Assembly: GCF_036785885.1 (NCBI RefSeq)
Contig: NC_092310.1
Span: 1,612,001-1,676,000 of the forward strand
Length of the DNA stretch: 64,000 nt
Source of the DNA: Coffea arabica
Taxonomy: Eukaryota; Streptophyta; Magnoliopsida; Gentianales; Rubiaceae
Direction of reading: 5' to 3'
The notes under the pieces are model-generated. The model saw only the letters and a program-made list of their open reading frames with translations, ran no database searches and had not been told where the DNA came from. Below, in pieces: positions 37,062 through 47,840 of the stretch (positions within the stretch are counted from its first letter, which is position 1; each line of letters begins with the position of its first letter). Both the position numbers and the translations under genes were made by a program.

Positions 37062-37368
37062 TGTCAGGAGCAGGGACGTAATTGCAATTGGAGCAAAAGT
37101 TTTAGGGGTGTTAGTGTAATTAGCTTAAGGAGCCAAAAGCTGTTAAAAGTTAGTTGTAACTGAATTTGTATTCGGGAAATTAGTATTGTTTTATCTCTTG
37201 AGGTTTTAGTTTGTAGTGCAATTAAATTTGTGGAACATGTGATGTATATTTGAGATTTATCTTGTAATTTATTTGAGAACTGTAGTGACTGATTGAGTCC
37301 CAACGAGAGCTCGGCAGGCGGTCCGCCGAACCCTTTGGTTCGCCTTAAGGTGAGGTGGGGCTGTCACA
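37062..37368 (+). mobile_element. 3' part of a gypsy-type LTR
   Basis: Ends ggtgaggtggggctgtcaca, the usual terminus of a plant gypsy LTR group, with a GC-rich stem (ggcaggcggtccgccgaacc) before it. The left part is truncated at R1. Its right end coincides exactly with the start of duplication copy B. Confidence 0.55.
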
Positions 37369-37427
37369 AGTGCACCAATTGTACTGAGATATGGTACTTC
37401 AGGACCAAATATTTCTTTATTTTCCTC

Positions 37428-38230
37428 TCATGGTCTAAAAGGATCCTTATTAGGATCTAATGTTCTGACGACCATTGGGGTACTTAATGTATGTGTTTTA
37501 TCCATATAAAATCGCTTTAATACCTTCTGGGTATAAGCAGTTTGGTGGACAAAAATTCCATCTTTCAAATGCTCAATTTGTAAACCAAGGCAAAATTTTG
37601 CCTTTCCAAAATCTTTGATCTCAAATTCTTTCTTCAAATATTCAGCATTATTTTGAATCTCTTTAGGAGTTCCAATCAAATTTAGATCATCAACATATAC
37701 AACAATTATCACAAAATTTGACCTATTTTTCTTGATTAAAACACATGGACATATTGGATCATTGGTATAACCTTCTTTAGTTAGACATTCGTTGAGGCAG
37801 TTATACCACATACGTCCAGATTGTTTGACCCCATACAAAGACCTTTGTAATTTAATAGAATAAATATCTTTAAGATTTGATTTTCATGATTCAGGCATGT
37901 TGAATCCTTCGGGGATTCTCATATAAATATCATTTTCAAGATTTCCATATAAATATGCAATAACAACGTCCATTAGACGCATATCTAGTTTTTCATGTAC
38001 TGCAAAACTTACAAGATATCTAAATATGATAGCATCCACTACAGGTGAATACGTTTCATCATAATCAAATCCAGGCCTTTGTGAAAATCCTTGAGCTACA
38101 AGTCTTGCTTTATACCTTACAATTTCATTTTCTCAATTTTTTTTCTCACAAATATCCATTTATATCCTACTGGCTTTACACCTTCAGGTATTTGGACTAT
38201 AGGTCCAAAAACTTTTCTTTTAGCCAGTGA
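37428..38230 (-). pseudogene. copia reverse transcriptase fragment, copy B
   Basis: The longest frame, 37838-37428, covers SGRMWYNCLNECLTKEGY, VVYVDDLNLIGTPKE and LGLQIEH, the RT core as in copy A. Further RT text continues in other frames to about 38230 (YKWIF-type motif region). The RNase H half seen in copy A is missing because the duplication starts at 37369. Confidence 0.8.
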
Positions 38231-38242
38231 GTCCAATTAGGC

Positions 38243-38736
38243 CGACAAGTTATCTTAAATATTCTCCCCTACAATTAACTTTGGGTTATGAGCCAAATAT
38301 TTCTCATTTACGAATATTTGGTTGTGCGGTGTATATCTCAATTGCACCGCCCCAACGTCGTAAATTGGGTCCCCAAAGAAGAATTGGGGATATATGTCGG
38401 TTATGATCACCTTCAATTATTAAGTATATAGAACCATTAATAGGTGATTTATTTACTGCGAGATTTGCAGATTGTCATTTTGATGAATCACATTTTCCGA
38501 CAATAGGGGGAGATAAAAATCAACCGAAAAAGGAAATCACTTGGAAAATATCATTGAATTTCCTTGATTCTCATTGCAAAAAATTGCAAATCAATTACCG
38601 GATGCATTTAATGACTCCAGAAGAGTTACTAAATCACATATTCCTGCTGAAAATGCTCCGATTAAAATCGATGTCCCTGAAAGACAAATTACAAGTGCTA
38701 ATGAGTCTAAAGTTGTGTCAATGTGAAATGGTTTGA
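38243..38736 (+). pseudogene. copia integrase C-terminal fragment, copy B
   Basis: Plus-strand text equivalent to 18254-18761 (IFGCAVYISIAPPQ-type block, then GDLFTARFADCHFDESHFPT and the linker frame 38554-38736), with extra frameshifts. It shares the head-to-head RT/integrase junction. Confidence 0.75.
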
Positions 38737-39386
38737 AGAATTTTTATAGGGATTTTAGAACATATTTTCTTTGCATTTAATTTTAGTACACATTTTGTTT
38801 CATTTGAAAATTTTAAATATAACTATTTCAAACATAAAGGACCATGTTGCTCAAAATTTCAAAAATTATGGACCAAAAATGTAAAATTAAAACTTTTGAC
38901 TAATCCCAATTTGTTTTTCACCATTAAATATTGTAATATTTAGTTGTTCTAAATTTGCCTAAAATTAAAAACTTTGGGCGCTGCATTTGTATTGGTTGAA
39001 ATATTAGGGTCTAGTTTTGCACATCAACTAGACATTGGGATAAAAAATGTAGTTCTCTCTTATATTTAGGCCAAATAGATGAATAGAATATCATAAAGAG
39101 TTGAGCCTTGATTTTTTTCCTCCTTTTTTTTTCTTTTCTCAAAAGAAGCCAATAGTAAACATGGGTTTTATGCTAAATTGTAATTGTTTTAATCTTAAAT
39201 GTAAAGGCTGAAAAGCAAATTCGTATTTGAGTAATTTCTTTTACATCAATTATCTTTTTTTTTTTAAAAAAATCTCTTATATATGTTTGTTGATAAATGA
39301 ATTGGTATTTTAGTGAATATTTTTATTGATATTTGGATAGATTATTTTTAACATGAAAACTACTTTATATGCAAGACCACTTTTTG
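38737..39386. other. Duplicated spacer, no gene seen
   Basis: Counterpart of 18762-19386. Confidence 0.4.
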
Positions 39387-39988
39387 TTTTTAATGGCAAA
39401 CCTTGTAGATGGGCTTGAGATGTCAAACCAAATTTCACTAAGATAATATAGGGAGGCATATACCTAACCTCTTGGACATCACATTTGAATATAGAAGCAA
39501 CAAAATATAAACAATGGTTACTACTCCTTTCCAAGCTAATTGAGGATTACAAATACCAAGGGATTCTATCTAAATTTGGCATGCCGCTAACCAACTTTGT
39601 AAATTGAGAAGATTGTGCGTTTTACTTGTCTGGATAGAGCTAGTTAGATTTGCCAAAGCATCTGCCACAGAATTTGTTAATCTTAATGTGCGAGTAAAAG
39701 TGAAATATCTTTCCTTGAATCATACTCTTAATTTGGTGGAGAATGGCAATGACCTTCTAGGGAACTATTGTCTTGCCCTGTCATTTGTACCAAAATCTTG
39801 GAACCTATGTCCACCTCCACCTGATAGTAACCTTGATTGAGGCAAAAGCTGCATACACCATCTAAAAGCGCTAGACATTCAGCCTCCGTATTAGTTTTAA
39901 GGCTGAAGAAAATTGAAAACCCCAATAATTTATTACCAAAATTGTCGCGTATAATCCCCATTCCTTCTGAAGGTCCTGGATTACCCAA
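39387..39988 (-). pseudogene. RNase H-like (RVT_3) fragment, copy B, not split by an LTR
   Basis: The frame 39988-39728 repeats the GNPGPSEGMGIIRDNFGNKL...VEVDIGSKILVQMT segment. The C-terminal ADALANL-type part follows after a frame change around 39720-39600. This copy retains the empty target site of the solo LTR in copy A. Confidence 0.65.
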
Positions 39989-40556
39989 AGAAGATCCATC
40001 TACATTCAGCTTTAGAGCGTGAACTATTTATTGTGCATGTTATTTCCAGCACGATCTAAATTGGTTAACAAGGGAGGAACAGTTGAGGTGCATAAGTGCT
40101 CCATTGAGTTCAATCTAAACGCAGTGTAAACTGACTACATCTCATAGAACTATAAAAGTCTCCCTTTTTTTTAACAACTTTTGGGTGCAATTGTTTTACA
40201 CACATTGTTGTCACCCCAAACCTAAAAATTTGTTTCAAGGCATGGTCATATAGATGAATGTCAGCAGAAACTTATACTTAAGCAACGAAACAAACTAAAT
40301 TTAATGATTGAATTTAGTTTAATGCTTCAGTTTGAAATTTAAAAGCTGACAAATGAATGAAATCGGACAGCGAGTCAATAATACCATAATAGCTCTCTTG
40401 TAATGTTGTAACTTTTACATGTCTTCATTATCCTTGTTTCACACACTTCATCTCAGAATTCATTTGATTTATTACATGATCTTCCATCACAATAACGATG
40501 TTCAATGCCATTTTTAAATCAGAAGTACTAAAGTGTGGTGGAAATGGTGAGATGAT
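39989..40556. other. Spacer 3' of RNase T2 copy B
   Basis: Counterpart of 21785-22354. Probably includes the gene's 3' untranslated region. Confidence 0.4.
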
Positions 40557-41267
40557 TTATGCAGGGAAATTTATCGTGCCGATGCCACAACTCCCAGTTC
40601 GCAGAAATTGTGAAGGACAATCAATAATCGTTGTCATAGTAGCAGTGAAACAAATGCCAATTTCTACCAAGGCTGGAGTTTGACGGGGAGGAGTCACACA
40701 CATCAAATCTGGCACATGGTTACTGATAGCTTTGTAAATTGTAGAATTTACCGAACTTACGGTAGGATTGCTGCCGGGACGTATATTGCCCGTGGCGAGA
40801 TAGTTCAAAATATTATGTCTTTGACTAAGCTGAATAGTCCTGCTGAAGTATGTAGCTTCGGGATACATGTTTTCCGAGCACGTCCCATGCCTTTTCCATT
40901 CATGTTCCCAAAATGATTGAAACCTCAGCTCTCGAAAATTCTGCTTCCAAGAATGATAATTACATTAGTGAATCTGTGTAAGTGCATATTTCATGTTCAA
41001 GACATAAGAAAGCCCTATAGAAATTACCTTTAGTTTAGTATATGAAGTCGTTCTGCAATTTTGCAAAATTTTGGTGAAGTTGCCCGGCCAAAGACCATGG
41101 ATCGTGAAAACGGTTGGTAGAGGGTTTCTTTGACATCTGCTTGGATTAGCAGTACAATAGCCTTTCGGCCATTGCTGCACAAAAGTAAGGTACTGAAAGC
41201 TTGAGTTGATTGTTAGGGGGCAAAGCATGAGAATCAGAAGGACAAGTTTAAACACTATGCCCATCAT
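40557..41267 (-). CDS. RNase T2 family, S-RNase-like secreted ribonuclease (intact copy B)
   Basis: Two exons on the minus strand: 41267-41028 (80 codons) and 40940-40557 (127 codons plus stop), with an 87-nt intron having an AAG/GTAATT donor and a GCAG acceptor, phase 0. The 207-residue product has a signal peptide (about 1-22), C1-like block FQYLTFVQQWPKGYC (24-38), active-site block FTIHGLWP (54-61, His57), second active-site block FWEHEWKEHGTC (90-101, Glu94 and His98), LATGNIRPG (128-136) and VEIGICF (172-178). A single intron between the two active-site blocks and a net basic composition are typical of S-RNases rather than acidic S-like RNases. It should be secreted and cleave RNA. Compared with copy A it lacks about 20 codons at the start of exon 2, the hypervariable part, leaving the frame open. 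Whether it acts in self-incompatibility is inferred. Confidence 0.85.
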
Positions 41268-41351
41268 CCCAACAACAGTATAGCAATTGGCACATAAAAT
41301 TTTTGGTTGTGGAGAGTGGAAGATTATACTTCTATTAGGGATAACTAAGCC

Positions 41352-41359
41352 TATTTATA
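41352..41359 (-). promoter_or_regulatory. TATA box of RNase T2 copy B
   Basis: TATAAATA on the minus strand, 85 bp before the ATG at 41267, conserved with copy A. Confidence 0.65.
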
Positions 41360-41379
41360 GAACTGCTGATTAAATTTTA

Positions 41380-41675
41380 CTCCCTATGTCCCACTTTGTT
41401 AGGTTTATTTTACTTTTTCATTCTTCTAAATTATAATCCACTATTCAATTGAAGAATGTAATTAACTTATAATTTCTCTAAAATACTTTATTTTTAATGT
41501 AAGTTGTTATTGAGTATACCGAAACTTATTTAATGTAAAGCTAATTAGTTATACTCCATTTAATGTAAGGGAATTTTAGAAAGATAATACGCTAGATTTA
41601 TTCTTCCAACAAAATTAATTAACTTTTCTTAAATTGTGTGGAAGAACAAACCAAACCTATAAAGTTCAAAAGCAG
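41380..41675. mobile_element. Stowaway-type MITE in the RNase promoter, copy B
   Basis: Counterpart of 24202-24497, with the same length and ends. It was present before the duplication and lies immediately upstream of the TATA box. Confidence 0.5.
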
Positions 41676-43625
41676 TACTAAATGTATTAATGTTATTGGT
41701 CCATAGGGTCATATTGTTTGGGAGGGATTTCTACGGCACAAATTGACACGAGAAAGGAAAAAGTATGAAAAAGAAAAGCCATTAAACCATATATCAACTA
41801 TTTGCAAACATGTATTTGATACTCAAGAAATTTTAATGACTAATCTGCCATTCCATAAGACTGGAAAAATTGGAGATAGTTTGATAAATTGGTTTGGGTA
41901 AATAGCCAATTTCGTTGGATAAACTGATTTCTATTGTTAAGTTGGGAAAGTAAAAGGTGTAATAGCATTAGTATTTTATTTAATTTTAAACAAGCAACAT
42001 TTTATGGTCAACATGTTTTCTTTTTCTGTGGTCAAGTATACAACATGTGACTTGTTTGATTAAAACAAAAAGGGAAAAAATGGTACCATACATGAGCCAT
42101 GTTGCTCATGTGCTAAGTTGCAATGTTTGCTTTAGCGCCCAAGAACTTGTAGGCTAGAGAATCAAACAATTTACAACTCCTGTAAATCATTCATATTCCT
42201 GCTGAAGTTTAGGCAATCTATTGCTAAATGTTTGACACAATTAGGACCATTAACCAAATATGAGTAGAATTCATCAATTAATACAATATTTGGCTAAGGT
42301 CAAGGGACAAATAATTATAAATTTAGCAACAAATTGCAACCTATCAAAATTCGTTCTCCATAATTTCACAAAAGAAAAAACAAAATCCACACTCCAAAAG
42401 GAAACGGCCTGCTTAGTTTTGCCCAAAAAAATGAAAAGAAAAGAAACGCATGAGCCTTGGATCGAAAAATAAAAGGCTCCGTGCCTCACATCTGTTTAAT
42501 GCGAGGTATGAAGTAATTTCCTTTTTTTTTTCTTTTGCAGATTGGAAATTCAATGGGACATTGCATTGGTGGAAGTCTTCAATTAAAACACCCCTTTTGC
42601 AGAAATTTTTTAAATTTCATCATCAACTTGGAAATTTCTCTCATATTCAGTTAAGAAACAGGATGAACAGTGACATGTTTAGTCTTTAATAGCATTGTGT
42701 ATTTGTATTTGGGTTGGTATTTTCATAAGAACCACTGTAATTTGTAGCAATTTGAGATTTTTGTGACTGATGTAAAGTTCAAAAATAGTACTGAATCTGT
42801 TGATGTTATTGGTCCACAAGGTAATATTATATGGGAGAGATTTCTATGACCTGAATTGATAGGAGAAAGAAAAAATGAAAAAGAAAAACAATTAAACCAT
42901 ATATCAACTATATGCAGACATGCAATTGATAGTCAAGAAATTTTAATGGCTAATCCGCCATTCTGTAAGACCGGCAAAATTGGTGATAGTTTGATAAATT
43001 GGTTTGGGTAAATAGCCAATTTCGTTTATAAACTTTTGTACTAGTGCCAATGTAGTTCATAAATTTTATTTCTAACTAATTTGATATGTGAATCATTTTA
43101 TGGTTCCAAATAAGGATCTCTGTGGCAGCACTAACTAAATTGACCAACTAAATAGGGGTATTTTGAAAATGTCACACGAGAATGTAATAAATCAAGTAAA
43201 TCATATTTAAAAATTACAAGATTAAATTTTCAAAAAGTTTTGTGTGGTGATCTTTTACATGATTTAAAAGTTTTATTTGATGATTTTTTTAATATAATTT
43301 ACTTGTTTTATTACAGTCCCATGAGTGACATTCCCATAATATCCCTTTTTAGTTAGTTAATTAAGAGCCAAGTTAGTTTTATATAGTATCAAAGTAAGTT
43401 CAAGTATCAAAGTAACCAGCTATATAACACGTGACTCGTTTGATAAAAATAAAAAGAAAAATAAAAGGTATTATGCATGAGCTGTGTTGCTGATGTCCTG
43501 TGCTACGGCAATGTTTGCGGCAGACATAGGCACATGTTGGAAAAGAACTTGGTCCATGGTTTCCAAATCCCCTCAACAGAATCATAAAGAAGCAGAAGTT
43601 GAAAGTTTTCACTCTTCGAAAAATG
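41676..43625. other. Upstream region of RNase copy B, with the internal direct-repeat pair
   Basis: Holds the repeats at about 41665-41910 and 42775-43010 and a conserved about 0.8-kb stretch with copy A. The open frame 42260-42472 is identical in peptide to 25031-25243 but lacks any domain. 43121-43505 is absent from copy A. Confidence 0.45.
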
Positions 43626-44015
43626 CAACTAAACCTTTAAAAATGTCAAAATTACCCTTATAAATAAATGTAACTAAACCTTTAAAAATATCAAAATTAC
43701 CCTTATAAATACATGACAAACTAATCTCGTATGATTTGTGTTTTACCATATGATCCCTTTATAATTTAATACTTTATCATATAACCCCCTTATGATTTTC
43801 AAAATATACACATAATCCCCCTTGGTTAATAAATAATTTTCAACTTTACATAAGAGTATTTTTGATATTTTAAGTGACTCCGTTACGAATGATCATTTTC
43901 GTCACTTTGACACTTTAATTCAAATCATGAGAGGGTTATGTATAGATTTTAAAATTATAAGGGATTATGTAGAAAAACACTAAATCACACGAGGGTAAAG
44001 TGTAATTTGTCCAAC
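43626..44015. mobile_element. Left-truncated copy of the Mutator-type MITE
   Basis: Matches 26750-27101 and shares the right end GTAAAGTGTAATTTGTCC followed by aactttcta. The left arm is missing and a 44-bp stretch (aactaaacctttaaaaat...) is tandemly doubled at 43627-43715. Confidence 0.75.
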
Positions 44016-44156
44016 TTTCTAGGCAACGGGAAGCCTTGGGGAACTCATTCTTCTCCTCTTTAACTTTGATATAACAAGAACAAAGAAGGTTCAGAGAACA
44101 AACATGCACCAAGTAACAATCATAAAGTTCAAATTTCTAACATATGATTCAAATGA

Positions 44157-44748
44157 TCTTTCTACTATGAAAAAGATAGACAAAAGCCTTAAAAAAGTGG
44201 TTCTTAGGCCCAAAAGACACCTAATACTAAAACATAAGAGAGCCCAAAAGATTTAACTAAACAAAAAGTTTAATGATCCAAAGGTTCAAATAACCTACTA
44301 ATGCTCTCTTGGTTTGGTGCACTTAACTCCATCACAGAGCCCTTTATTTATAGGAAACAAAGGGAAGGCTTTCTTGAACTTCAGCCGATGTGGGACTAAA
44401 GCCTCTTCATTTGCCGATGTGGGAAAGCCACACTAACAGTATATAGTCACTATCTTTTTTTTTGGTTTAAATTTGGTAGAGAGTTGGAGGTCTGCATTTA
44501 AATTTATAATTTAAATCGCTAAACAAGAAACTTTTAATTACTGAATATTGGTATATACATGGCTTGGGCAGACCATTATATTGAAGGGTATACGCCATGT
44601 TGTGATGGATATGCAGTGTACCATGAACGCCCAAAAAGACACTAATGATATCAAGAATTTCATTACTTGATATAAGTTTGATTGAATTAGCATAATTATA
44701 GAAAATTCAAGTTGCTCAAATTTGACTCCATATAAAGCTCATTTGTAC
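44157..44748. other. Unresolved spacer, possibly LTR-derived
   Basis: Contains minus-strand CCTATAAATAAAGGG near 44344-44355 and two gccgatgtggga motifs, suggesting a degraded LTR promoter. No boundaries or coding sequence found. Confidence 0.3.
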
Positions 44749-45299
44749 TTGAAACAACTCAAGTTTGATCACAATCTCGAACTTGTTTAGATAAACAAAC
44801 AAGTTTGATTATTAATGTGTTAGATTTTATTAGATAGAACATGTATACTATATGATATGTTATGTAATGCACTAATATTAACAACTTATCAACAAATAAT
44901 TGAATAAAAATGGTGGACTGTCCAAATATCATATAAGAAATGGCTCATTATGATACTCAGTGACTTTTAATTGATTCTTATACATTATCGTGTGATCCAT
45001 ATAATGCAACTAATATTTTTTTGATTTATTTAACTTGATTATATTCATGTACACTTTGTATCTTTTATTGTATCTACCTCGCTAATTCGAAAACTACTTC
45101 GTATTGTATACCTGTGGTACCTAACAACAAATACATTTGAAAAAAAAAAGAAAAAAAGAAAAGAAAAGAGTGTTAAGCCAAGGGAAGCACCAAGTGTCAT
45201 TCGGTTCCCGCCCTTTCTTGGCACCTGGACCTTTGACAAACTGACACAGGAAAACTGCACCTCATTTTTCCTTTTGGTGCTCCTTAGTCTTAAGCAAGT
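44749..45299 (+). repeat. Direct repeat R2 flanking duplication copy B
   Basis: Partner of 36507-37061. Same orientation and same end points. Confidence 0.85.
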
Positions 45300-45326
45300 A
45301 TGGCTCAGCGTATGAGTCTATGCAAT

Positions 45327-45776
45327 GGCTGCAAACGAATCGAGCTGCCGCTCGCGAGCGGCTCGAGTCAAGGTCAAGTCGAGCTCGATTAATATCGAGC
45401 TCGAGCCGGCTCGAGTCCAACTCGAACTCGAACTCAGAATATTAAACTCGTTAGCTCACGAGCTATATATATATTTATACATTTTTTTATTTTATTTTAT
45501 TTTTATTTAATAATAAAATTACGTATATTATTTTTTTATTTTTTATTTTTTATTTTCATAGTACAATTACGTATATATCCTTAATATTTTATTACTTATT
45601 AAGAAAAAAATTTATTTTATTTATTTTTTTAAAAATAAAATAATTATTTTTTATTTTTTTCGAGCTTGAGCTTGAAAATTGCCGGCTCGTGGAGCTCGAG
45701 CTCTTGGTAAAATTCAGTCGATGTTTGACTCGATTAACTCAAAACTCGACTCGACTCGCCTCGTTTGCAGCCCTAG
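45327..45776. mobile_element. MITE with ctcgag-rich arms (hAT-like)
   Basis: Left GGCTGCAAACGAATCGAG and right CTCGTTTGCAGCCCTAG are inverted. The arms are rich in gagctcgag and the core is very AT-rich. The 10-bp direct repeats tctatgcaat flank it at 45317-45326 and 45777-45786. That is longer than the 8 bp usual for hAT, so the class is uncertain while the insertion is clear. Confidence 0.7.
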
Positions 45777-47102
45777 TCTATGCAATGGGGCTTAGGCTTT
45801 ACTTTCCAGGACTTCCCACAATCCGGGCTTTCTTATTTTCGCTCTCACATTCTGGCATTCTAATCAGGTTTGATTAAACTCGCCTCTTTTACCATTTTTT
45901 TTGGTTATTTATTTGTTGGATAAGTACTTGTTTTTCAGCAGGTGTACAATTCTTGTGGTAGGTTTTGTTTTCTCTCGTTTTCTTTATCGTGTGCTTAATT
46001 CTTGATTGTTATGCTCTGATTTCTCAGATATTAGAAAAAGCCCTGGTAAAATTGCCGTGGCTTACTTAAATTTTACAACTTTTTCTTTCATGAACTTTGA
46101 CCTATAGCCTAAAGGGCCCTTTAATTGGAAGGATTTTGGGGAAAAAGCAGAGATTTAAAAAAAAAGTGTCAAATTGGCTGTTGGAAAATTTCCACAGGTT
46201 AAGGTTTTCAGAGTTTTAGAAAATTGAAGGAGATAAGATTTTAGTGCTTTTAGAATGTTATGTTTTTTATTGATCAGATTCATTTATTTTCTTTTTCTTT
46301 CATTTCTTTGGTAATCAATGGTAGTTAGTAATACCATTAGTTTCTAGTTCGTTGGTGAATGAGTTTACTGATGAATCATTATCTATACACTGTTATGCTC
46401 CGTTGCCCAAGTCTATCGTTTACAATGTTGTCATTTAATCTGTTCTTTAGACACGAATTTTATCACAGGAGCTGTAAAAAATTCAATATTTTGAAATTCA
46501 GGACTCCTTTGGATTAAGTTCTTAAGGGTCAAAATAGTGCAATCCTTTGCACTGAAAATCAGTATCTTTCGGGGATCCGAATATCATGTTCAAAGTTTTT
46601 CTATGTGAAGATTTGATACTAAATCTTGTGTTAGCAATAGCAGTAAAACTGAAAATCCCAGCATCCCACTGTTCTGATATTTCAAATCCCTTCTTTTCAG
46701 ATATCTTGAGTCTTTATTTGTGGTCAAAAGTATTTTTATTCTTTTTATGTCCCATAGGGAACAGAGGTTGGAGCATTCATTTTCACTTTGACTTTGTTCA
46801 GTAGCCTTAGAATTTGAGAGTTACTTTGAAGCCATTCTGAGATTTATGTTACTTGATTTGCTTTGTATGGAGAGGGCTTCTAGTGTTTGAATTGCTCTTT
46901 GAGTACCAGATCAGTCTATGCTTATTATGATTGCAGCAATTTAGTTTGTTTCTTTGAGTAATAGAGATTTTGTTATTTGGGGTGTATAGATGCAAGTTAC
47001 CATGGATGTTGTCAATGGCTGACTCCTTTGGCAGTTACGAAGTAACTACATCACCTGTGCTGAATTTATTTTATTTGTTTTATGAATTAGTTGTTCTTTG
47101 CA
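45777..47102 (+). other. Possible 5' region (leader and introns) of the split Tudor-like host gene
   Basis: Plus-strand text includes plausible splice signals (for example a T-rich run and gcag at about 47100-47103) but no long frame. Treating it as the upstream part of the gene interrupted by the CACTA element is inference. Confidence 0.3.
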
Positions 47103-47449
47103 GGTCAGTATTTAAGCTCAACAAAATTAAAGTGCCTTAAGCTCTTAGTCTGTGCCACGAAGACCAGGTTTGGGGAGAGACGTGGAATTCAAGAAGTAAA
47201 AGTTGATAAGCGAACAGATAAAGCATCAGGGAGCAATATGGATGGCGTTGCTTTGAAGGAAGATGCCAACAAAGTTAAAGTGCATTAAGCTCCTAGTCTG
47301 TGTAATGAAGACCAGGTTTGGGGAGAGGCCTGGAATTCAAGAAGTAAAAGTTGATAGGGGAACAGATAAAGCATCAGGGAGCAATATGGATGGCGTTGCT
47401 TTGAAGGAACATGCCAACAGTCAAGATGAGAGCATTGTCATCGAGGGAA
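47103..47449 (+). pseudogene. Host-gene exon left of the CACTA insertion, internally duplicated
   Basis: After an acceptor-like ttctttgcag the frame reads STKLKCLKLLVCATKTRFGE, then GIQEVKVDKRTDKASG and NMDGVALKEDAN. A 148-bp tandem duplication (47119-47266 and 47267-47414) repeats this with small changes in another frame, so the original frame is lost. The second copy runs on through SQDESIVIEGK straight into the CACTA left end at 47450. No domain is recognised in this part. The link to the Tudor-like exon at 61288 is inferred from position and strand. Confidence 0.5.
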
Positions 47450-47514
47450 AGCTACAAGAAAACGGGCTTTTTGCAACGCTTTTGCTGTGGCACAGGGAGA
47501 AAGTGCGGTAAATA

Positions 47515-47802
47515 TGATACAAATATTGAGGCAAATAATAAGAGAAAAAAAGGACAAATGTTTATTTCTTTGTAAAACACACTCAACTTATAACATGAAA
47601 TGACTCTATTTATAGAGTTTAAACCAACTCCACTAACTATCCCACTAACTTCACTAACTATCCCAATAACTCCACTCACTCCACTAGCAACTCCACTAAC
47701 TCCACTAGGTACTCCACTAATCCCACTAGTTATTCCACTAACTCCACTAATTAGGTAGCATAAACAAATATGATTAATTAACAATGGTAAATATTTCTAA
47801 CA
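47515..47802 (-). repeat. 3' LTR of the copia element
   Basis: Contains many ccacta-type short repeats and, on the minus strand, CTCTATAAATAGAGTC, a TATA box. Pairs with 51597-51884. Confidence 0.9.
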
Positions 47803-47840
47803 ATTCCTCCCTTAAACTGAAAGTTTATCAAACATTCAGT

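Larger units (their letters stand above)
37369..44156 (+). repeat. Segmental duplication, copy B
   Basis: Homologue of 17397-27245 in the same orientation, with start points 19,972 bp apart. It lacks the solo LTR and the Harbinger insertion of copy A and carries the intact RNase T2 gene. Its left edge abuts a gypsy LTR end. Its right edge lies inside the flank that, in copy A, leads to the F-box gene. Confidence 0.9.

Noticed and set aside
44220..44440. Possible complete LTR 3' of copy B
   Set aside because: A TATA-like motif is present, but no TG/CA ends or target repeats could be placed, so it is listed only as unresolved spacer.
47452..47784. Minus-strand frame with SGVSG repeats (also 51570-51866)
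   Set aside because: Translation of the ccacta-type repeats in the copia LTRs, not a protein gene.
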